Shown here: positions 58,609-64,000 of the stretch, piece by piece | How positions within the stretch are numbered: the first letter of the stretch is position 1 | Layout: each line of letters opens with the position of its first letter | Source of the DNA: Arcobacter siniprincipis | GTDB taxonomy: Bacteria > Campylobacterota > Campylobacteria > Campylobacterales > Arcobacteraceae | Direction: 5' to 3' | Length of the DNA stretch: 64,000 nucleotides | Assembly: GCF_048571125.1 (NCBI RefSeq) | Contig: NZ_CP182343.1 | Coordinates: 372,001 to 436,000 of the forward strand | Position numbers and translations under genes: made by a program | Notes under the pieces: model-generated | Database searches by the model: none | Told to the model about the DNA's origin: nothing | Seen by the model: only the letters and a program-made list of their open reading frames with translations

Positions 58609-60812
58609 TTTTTTAACTCCAGTATAATGCTAAATTTTGCACCACCACTTACATTCTCAACCGTGATTTGACCATCCATTTTATCTTCAATAATTAATTT
58701 TGCCATATATAGTCCTATACCATGTCCATCTTTTTTTGTAGTAAAATATGGTTCAAATAGTTGATTGATGTATTTAAGAGGAACGCCACCACCATTATCT
58801 ATTATATCTATTTGAATATTATTGTGAATATTTTTTATGTTTATAAATATTTCCCCTTGTGTAATTTTGCCTTTAGATTTTTGTTTTATAATAGAGTCTT
58901 TTGCGTTATTAACAATATTTAATAAAGTTTGCATTAGTTCATTTTTATACCCAAAAATTATTAAATTAGTTTCTGGTTCCACATTTATTTTTACATTAAC
59001 ATAATTATATTTCATGTTATGACGAATTATTTCTAACATATCTTCAACTGATTCGTTTATATCAAATACAATTTTTTGGGTTGATGGCATTATAAACTCT
59101 TGAAAGCTATTAATTGTATCTGTCATATATTTAACTTGGACCATAATATCACTTGCATAAGTGTTATTTACTTCGTCAAAATCATTGTTATTATCATAAT
59201 AAAGTCTTTCTTGTGCAATTGTTGCAATTTCAATAAGTGGTGTTTTCCATTGATGTGCAATTGAAGAAAACACTTCTCCTATTTCTGCTAATTTGCTTTG
59301 TTGAATAGCAAATTCTTGATGTTTTCTTTTTTCTTCAACAGCTTGTTTTTCTTTTGTGATATCAGTAAAAACAGTAACTATCCCTTTTGTTTTAAAAATA
59401 TTTTCTGTATAGTTTGTTTGATCGATTAGATATGTATGCTCTTTATCATCATCTCCTTTGATTACCATATGATTACCCTCTACCGTATTATTTATAAATG
59501 GTTTTAGTATTTTAAAAATAGGTTCTGTATTATGTTCTTGAAAATAATCTTTTAATTTTTTACCTTTTTCTTTTGGAGATGGAAAATTCATAAAATCACA
59601 AAATCTTGAATTAGAATCAACTACTTTACCCTTTTCATCTTGCCAAACAATTGGAGCTTTTATTGCATCTAATAAAACTTTATCAAACTCCATTCTTTGT
59701 TTAAGAAGTTTTGTACTTTTTATTCTAAGATAAAGGTTATGAATGAGTCCTAAAATTAAAAATAGTAAGAAAGGAGACATTAAAAAAACAAAATCAACAA
59801 ATTGTCTATTTCTATCTAAAAAATCTTTTGGATAGTTTACATATTTATAATCAATTTTTAAAATATCTGGATGAAGATTAAACTTTTTGATTTTTTCAAA
59901 ATCGAAAATATATTCAAATTTATCTGCTGTTCGAATAGTAGGGGTAGTAATGGTATTATTTAAAATTCCTAAAATATCTTCTCCTGATTTAATTCCTACT
60001 TCTTTTACTGGAACTAATTTTCCACCTGTTGATCCTTTTTTTATAAAAAGTGTATCTGTTGAAAAAACTGGAATTTTACTAGAATTTATCATTTGAGAAA
60101 TTTCGTTATTAGTATATAATTTTCCATATTTATCATTGTAAAATCGAATAAAAAAGACTGCTTCATTTGGAGTATATTTGGAAAATTTTTCTTTTAAATC
60201 ATCTAATGTTGAGCTTCTTATATATTGAACTTCAAATTTATCATTTAAATTATATATTTCATTTTGAATAAAAGGATCAGAGTCATCTCCATTTTCACTT
60301 TTATCATTTATAATATAAAGTTTTTTTAGATTTGGTATTAATTTATGTATTATTTCTAAGGTATCACTAATTGCTCTTTTTTCAAGCAATCCAGAGACTT
60401 TTGATTGTAAATTATATTTTTTTACTTCATCTTGAGAGAACTGTTCGAGTCCTATGAAAAATATAGGTTCATCTGTAAATAGTTCATTATAATTTTGTAA
60501 AATAAATTCATATGAAAATTTATCAATTGCAACAATTAAATCATATTTGCTTTTTGAAAGTTGTAACTTATAAAGATCTTTTAGTTTTTTGTAATACTTT
60601 GAGGATGTAATTCTTTTTGAGTCCATGTATAAAACTGTAGAATTAACTTTTTTATCATTTAAAGCCGATTCTATTCCATTTAATACATCATCACTCCATT
60701 GAAATCCTCTATGATATGAATTAATAATGAGTATATTTTTATTGTTACTTGCAAAAAGATTAATATTTAATAATGTAAGGCTTATTAAAAATAAAAAAAC
60801 TTTTAATTTCAT
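58605..60812 (-). CDS. Sensor histidine kinase with ABC-type substrate-binding sensor domain (copy B)
   Basis: A 735-residue paralogue of the kinase at 55122 with the same domain order: signal helix (1-21), ABC-substrate-binding-like sensor (NILIINSYHRGFQWSDDVLN, KYDLIVAIDKFSYEFIL, KLYIINDKSEN, IPVFSTDTLFIKKGSTGG), membrane helix (FVFLMSPFLLFLILGLIHNLY), PAS, His520 (SSIAHQWKTPLIEI) and ATPase (GHGIGLYMAKLII). It is downstream of ansB, behind a terminator. TAAGGAAA precedes the ATG. The ligand may be aspartate or a C4-dicarboxylate, inferred only from the neighbouring genes. Confidence 0.93.
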   Translation of the reverse strand: MKLKVFLFLISLTLLNINLFASNNKNILIINSYHRGFQWSDDVLNGIESALNDKKVNSTVLYMDSKRITSSKYYKKLKDLYKLQLSKSKYDLIVAIDKFSYEFILQNYNELFTDEPIFFIGLEQFSQDEVKKYNLQSKVSGLLEKRAISDTLEIIHKLIPNLKKLYIINDKSENGDDSDPFIQNEIYNLNDKFEVQYIRSSTLDDLKEKFSKYTPNEAVFFIRFYNDKYGKLYTNNEISQMINSSKIPVFSTDTLFIKKGSTGGKLVPVKEVGIKSGEDILGILNNTITTPTIRTADKFEYIFDFEKIKKFNLHPDILKIDYKYVNYPKDFLDRNRQFVDFVFLMSPFLLFLILGLIHNLYLRIKSTKLLKQRMEFDKVLLDAIKAPIVWQDEKGKVVDSNSRFCDFMNFPSPKEKGKKLKDYFQEHNTEPIFKILKPFINNTVEGNHMVIKGDDDKEHTYLIDQTNYTENIFKTKGIVTVFTDITKEKQAVEEKRKHQEFAIQQSKLAEIGEVFSSIAHQWKTPLIEIATIAQERLYYDNNNDFDEVNNTYASDIMVQVKYMTDTINSFQEFIMPSTQKIVFDINESVEDMLEIIRHNMKYNYVNVKINVEPETNLIIFGYKNELMQTLLNIVNNAKDSIIKQKSKGKITQGEIFINIKNIHNNIQIDIIDNGGGVPLKYINQLFEPYFTTKKDGHGIGLYMAKLIIEDKMDGQITVENVSGGAKFSIILELKK

Positions 60813-60857
60813 GGTACTATTTCCTTATTTTAAGCAAGGGATATTATCTAAATATAT

Positions 60858-60886
60858 AAAAAAGAGGAATTAAATTCCTCTTTTTA
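60858..60886. terminator. Terminator after ansB
   Basis: AAAGAGGAA (60861-60869) pairs with TTCCTCTTT (60875-60883), with A and T runs on both flanks. It ends the asparaginase transcript before the kinase gene and works in either direction. Confidence 0.7.
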
Positions 60887-60888
60887 TA

Positions 60889-61938
60889 TTAATATTTAAA
60901 GTACATATCCTGTAATTCTTTTTTGTCATGGGTTTTTGTAAGACCTAACATTAATAAAATTCTTGCTTTTTGTGCATTTAAATTATCTGTTACAATAAAT
61001 CCATATTTTTGATCGTCAACTTCACCATGTAGATTTGTTCTACCACTTCCAACTCTTGAAGTTCTAGCAACAACAACATTTTCTTTAACTGCTTGTGCTA
61101 ATTCATCTTGAGTTGTTGGATATGGATTTCCATTTCCCATACCTGCATATATGATACCTTTTGCTCCTGCTTTAACTGATGCTTTTACAAAAACATCATT
61201 TCCACCAGCATGACCATATACAATATCTACTCTTGGTAAAAAGTTGATTTTTTCAATATCAAATTCTGTATCAAATGTATTTTTTCTTGTACTAGTCATA
61301 TAATAATGTACATCACCATAATAAACAGTACCAATTCTTCCAGTGTTTGGAGATGCAAATGCATTTACCATAGAAGTATTTACTTTTGTAACTTCTCTTG
61401 CACTATGAATTTCATCATTCATTACAACAACAACACCTTTTTTATATGTGTCTTTATTTACTGCTACACTAACTGCATTAAATAGATTCATTGGTCCATC
61501 AGCACTCATAGATGAACCAGATCTCATAGCCCCAACAACAACGATAGGTTTTTTACTTTTTACAGTTAAATCAAGAAAGTATGAAGTTGCTTCCATTGTA
61601 TCTGTACCATGTGTAATAATCACACCATCAATATCATCTTTTTTAAGTAATTCGTTTACTCTTTTTGCTAATTTTAACCAAACTTTAAAGTTCATTTCTT
61701 GTGAACCAATATTAGAAATTTGTTCACCTTTAATATTTGCCATTTTTTTGATTGAAGGAACTGCTGCTATTAATTTATCAATAGTAACTGAACCTGCTGA
61801 ATATTCACTCTTAATAGCAGAATCACCTGCTCCTGCTATAGTTCCACCAGTAGCTAATATTACAATATTAGGTTTAGCTAAAAGTACCGATGTTCCAATA
61901 AATGCAAATAGTGCAACTGTTCTTAATAACTTTGTCAT
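60889..61938 (-). CDS. ansB: Type II (periplasmic) L-asparaginase
   Basis: Hydrolyses asparagine (and often glutamine) to aspartate and ammonia. A signal peptide (about 1-22, ending VLLAK) places it in the periplasm. Catalytic Thr motifs are ILATGGTIAGAGDSAI and IITHGTDTMEATSYFLDL; GAMRSGSSMSADGPMNL is also conserved. 349 residues. With the aspartase and DcuA-type transporter upstream it forms a route from asparagine to aspartate to fumarate, likely for anaerobic respiration. The next gene downstream is the sensor kinase copy B. Confidence 0.95.
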   Translation of the reverse strand: MTKLLRTVALFAFIGTSVLLAKPNIVILATGGTIAGAGDSAIKSEYSAGSVTIDKLIAAVPSIKKMANIKGEQISNIGSQEMNFKVWLKLAKRVNELLKKDDIDGVIITHGTDTMEATSYFLDLTVKSKKPIVVVGAMRSGSSMSADGPMNLFNAVSVAVNKDTYKKGVVVVMNDEIHSAREVTKVNTSMVNAFASPNTGRIGTVYYGDVHYYMTSTRKNTFDTEFDIEKINFLPRVDIVYGHAGGNDVFVKASVKAGAKGIIYAGMGNGNPYPTTQDELAQAVKENVVVARTSRVGSGRTNLHGEVDDQKYGFIVTDNLNAQKARILLMLGLTKTHDKKELQDMYFKY

Positions 61939-61973
61939 TTTGTTCTCCTTATATAAATTTAAATTAGATTAAA

Positions 61974-62004
61974 ACTTTCGTGTAAGTTTGATCTTACACG
62001 AAGT
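61974..62004 (-). terminator. Hairpin between the Dcu transporter gene and ansB
   Basis: ACTTTCGTGTAAG (61974-61986) pairs with CTTACACGAAGT (61993-62004), one bulge, 6-nt loop. It lacks a clear T-run on the minus strand, so it may be a leaky terminator or a stability element between the two genes. Confidence 0.5.
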
Positions 62005-62019
62005 CCATAAATTTTTTAA

Positions 62020-63321
62020 TTAGAGTACCATTCCTGATACGATGAATCCAAATACAACACTTAATGCAATTGCTAAGACACCAGGAACAATAAATGGGTG
62101 ATTGAATACTAGTTTTCCAATTCGTGTAGAACCTGTATCATCCATCTCAACTGCTGCTAATAATGTAGGATAAGTTGGTAATACAAATAATGCACTAACT
62201 GCAGCAAATGATGCAATTGCAGTACCAGGATCAACACCTAAAGCTAAGGCAGCAGGCATTAAAGCTTTTGTAGTTGCACCTTGTGAATATAAAAGCATAC
62301 TTGCAAAGAATAATGTAACTGCTAACATCCAAGGATATTGACTTAATAATGTACTTGCAAAACCTTTGATTTCATCGATATGTGCACCAACAAAAGTTGT
62401 ACCTAACCAAGCAACTCCTAATACACAAATACAAGCACTCATCCCTGATTTAAAAGTAGATGCACTAATAATTTTACCAGAGTCAATTTTTGTAAATAAT
62501 ACAATCAATGTTGCACAAGCTAACATAAATACCATAATTGCTTCATTTCTTGGCAATGTTGGATTCGTAATGATTCCAACTTTATCACTAATTAATGTTG
62601 CATAAGTCACAACTGAGAAGATAGTCATACAAAAAATTGCAACAGAAAGTTTTGCACCTTCTTTAATTTCTACTTTTGTTTCACCTCTTAGTTTTACTAA
62701 GCCTTTTTTCATTCTTTCTTGATAAACAGAATCATCTTTTAAATCTTTTCCCAAAAAGTTACTTACGAAAGCTGTAATCATACATGCAGCAAATGTTGTT
62801 GGAATTACAATTGCTAATAACTCAATATATCCAACACCAAGAGGTTCTAAAATTCCACTAAAAAATACAACGGCAGCAGAAATTGGAGATGCAGTGATTG
62901 CAATCTGAGAAGCAACAACTGCTACTCCTAATGGTCTTGATGGTCTAATCCCTTGTTCTTTTGCAACTTCTGCAATAACAGGCAAAGTTGAATATGCTGT
63001 GTGTCCTGTACCTGCAAGTAATGTCATAAAATATGTAACAGCTGGTGCTAAATATGTAATATGTTTAGGGTTTTTTCTTAAAACTTTTTCCGCAATACTA
63101 ACCATATAATCAAGTCCACCAGCAACTTGCATCGCAGCAATTGCTGCGATAACTGACATAATAATTAGGATAACATCAATAGGAATACTTCCTGGTGTAA
63201 GACCAAAAAATAAACATAATACAAGTACCCCTAATCCACCTGCATAACCAATCCCAATACCGCCCATTCTGGCACCTAAAAATATAGATCCTAATACAAC
63301 TGCTATTTCTAAAACTAACAT
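62020..63321 (-). CDS. Anaerobic C4-dicarboxylate transporter, Dcu family
   Basis: A 433-residue polytopic antiporter exchanging aspartate, fumarate, malate and succinate. Dcu hallmarks are the start LVLEIAVVLGSIFLGARMGGIGIGYAG cut by two blocks, LLAGTGHTAYSTLPVIAEVAKEQGIRPSRPL, SQIAITASPISAAVVFFSG, and the C-terminal MLLYSQGATTKALMPAALALG. It is of the DcuA/DcuB type; DcuA, the aspartate/C4 exchanger, is the more likely of the two given aspA directly upstream. GGAGAC precedes the ATG. Confidence 0.93.
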   Translation of the reverse strand: MLVLEIAVVLGSIFLGARMGGIGIGYAGGLGVLVLCLFFGLTPGSIPIDVILIIMSVIAAIAAMQVAGGLDYMVSIAEKVLRKNPKHITYLAPAVTYFMTLLAGTGHTAYSTLPVIAEVAKEQGIRPSRPLGVAVVASQIAITASPISAAVVFFSGILEPLGVGYIELLAIVIPTTFAACMITAFVSNFLGKDLKDDSVYQERMKKGLVKLRGETKVEIKEGAKLSVAIFCMTIFSVVTYATLISDKVGIITNPTLPRNEAIMVFMLACATLIVLFTKIDSGKIISASTFKSGMSACICVLGVAWLGTTFVGAHIDEIKGFASTLLSQYPWMLAVTLFFASMLLYSQGATTKALMPAALALGVDPGTAIASFAAVSALFVLPTYPTLLAAVEMDDTGSTRIGKLVFNHPFIVPGVLAIALSVVFGFIVSGMVL

Positions 63322-63354
63322 AATGTCTCCTTTTGTTATTTAGATATTTTTTTA

Positions 63355-64000
63355 TTAACTATTAATACATCTTGGTTTAATCATATTTTTTGGTTCAATA
63401 ATTTCTTCTAACTGATCTTTTGTTAATAATTCTCTTTCTAGAATAATTTCATATACAGATTTCCCTGTATCCAATGCTTCTTTTGCAACAATTGTTGAGT
63501 TTTCATAACCAATATATGGATTTAATGCAGTTACTAACCCAATACTATTTAAAACTAAAGTTCTACAGTGTTCTTCATTTGCTGTAATGCCATCAATACA
63601 TTTTGTAGTTAATGTTTGAAAAGCTTTTATCATCATATTCATTGAATTAAATAAGTTAAATGCAATTACTGGTTCAAATACATTTAATTGTAATTGTCCA
63701 CCTTCACTTGCCATTGTAATAGTAACATCTGCACCAATTACTTGGAAAGCTACTTGATTTACAACTTCAGGAATAACAGGATTAACTTTACCTGGCATAA
63801 TTGATGAACCCGGTTGCATTGGTGGTAGATTAATTTCGTTAAATCCAGTTCTTGGACCTGAACTTAATAATCTTAAGTCATTACAAATTTTAGAAATTTT
63901 AGTCGCAACTCTTTTTAATACACCAGAAATTTGTACATAAGCACCTGTATCTTGTGTAGCTTCAATTAAATCTTTTGCTGTAACAAAAGGTCTTCCTGTA
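63355..64000 (-). CDS. aspA: Aspartate ammonia-lyase, 5'-truncated by window edge
   Basis: Makes fumarate and ammonia from aspartate. Only the last 215 or so residues are in the window; the frame runs off at 64000. The fumarase/aspartase signature GSSIMPGKVNPVIPE, the preceding NDLRLLSSGPRTGFNEINLP and the C-terminal NPYIGYENSTIVAKEAL identify it as aspartase rather than fumarase C. It is 33 nt upstream of the Dcu gene, so aspA-dcu form an operon as in many anaerobically respiring bacteria. Confidence 0.93.
   Translation of the reverse strand, partial: TGRPFVTAKDLIEATQDTGAYVQISGVLKRVATKISKICNDLRLLSSGPRTGFNEINLPPMQPGSSIMPGKVNPVIPEVVNQVAFQVIGADVTITMASEGGQLQLNVFEPVIAFNLFNSMNMMIKAFQTLTTKCIDGITANEEHCRTLVLNSIGLVTALNPYIGYENSTIVAKEALDTGKSVYEIILERELLTKDQLEEIIEPKNMIKPRCINS

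Overview
The window is a low-GC, gene-dense chromosomal segment from a Campylobacterota bacterium, most likely an Arcobacter-group species. This rests on the gene content and order (nadD-gap-pgk-tpiA-fabI, yfgM-bamB-like, purC-purS-purQ, fused chorismate mutase/prephenate dehydratase), a large Cache chemoreceptor, two-component and transporter genes, and the AT-rich composition. It is cut at both ends: a LytTR response regulator loses its N-terminus at base 1, and aspartate ammonia-lyase loses its N-terminus at base 64000.

Layout. 1-8600: response regulator, glutathione-peroxidase-like protein, SRPBCC protein, ferrochelatase, a UbiB-like kinase, a phasin-like protein, ThiD, a chemoreceptor with tandem Cache domains, CbiX and tRNA-Arg. 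8684-16845: an 8.16-kb integrated mobile element bounded by a perfect 21-bp direct repeat that includes the 3' end of tRNA-Phe. 16830-16995: tRNA-Phe and tRNA-Tyr. 17061-24000: Aat-like transferase, a lone flagellin, a candidate small RNA, TruD, a sensor kinase, and the BamB/YfgM-like pair. 23919-31530: CtpA, purine genes, PlsC, fluoride channel, TatA, ArgS. 31529-42430: RsfS and NadD on the minus strand, then triose-phosphate glycolysis genes, FabI, LysA, PheA, HisC and Dxs. 42604-51900: an unknown membrane protein, Maf, four successive transporters, NlpC/P60 lipoprotein, a CopD-like protein and AlaS. 52035-64000: thioredoxin and its reductase, then a C4-dicarboxylate/amino-acid region.

The mobile element is the most interesting part. 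Its genes all lie on the minus strand: a tRNA-targeting tyrosine integrase, an unknown 255-aa protein, two tandem AlpA/excisionase-like HTH proteins, two small unknown proteins, a DnaB-N/DUF3987 replication protein, a second tyrosine recombinase that resembles the Campylobacterota XerH family, and a PIN-domain (PIN_8/DUF4935-type) protein as likely defence cargo. About 700 bp with no convincing gene lie between the XerH-like gene and the PIN gene. That stretch holds 11 copies of an iteron-like GTCTTAA motif in 235 bp, followed by a structured, strand-asymmetric purine/pyrimidine tract. No capsid, portal, terminase or conjugation gene is present. The element therefore looks like a minimal replicating satellite or integrative element.

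The last 10 kb appear to form a dicarboxylate/aspartate module. A DASS-family anion transporter is followed by a histidine kinase-response regulator pair. This meets a paralogous pair tail to tail, in front of asparaginase, a DcuA/DcuB-type transporter and aspartase. The near mirror image suggests an inverted duplication of one sensory system, now flanked by different transport genes.

Other points: two copies of a structured intergenic repeat with conserved loops but different stems (after fabI and after dxs), a hairpin that would hide the ribosome-binding site of the peroxidase gene, and two genes whose reading frame continues upstream of any ATG/GTG/TTG. All functional calls come from reading protein motifs by eye; no database search was run.
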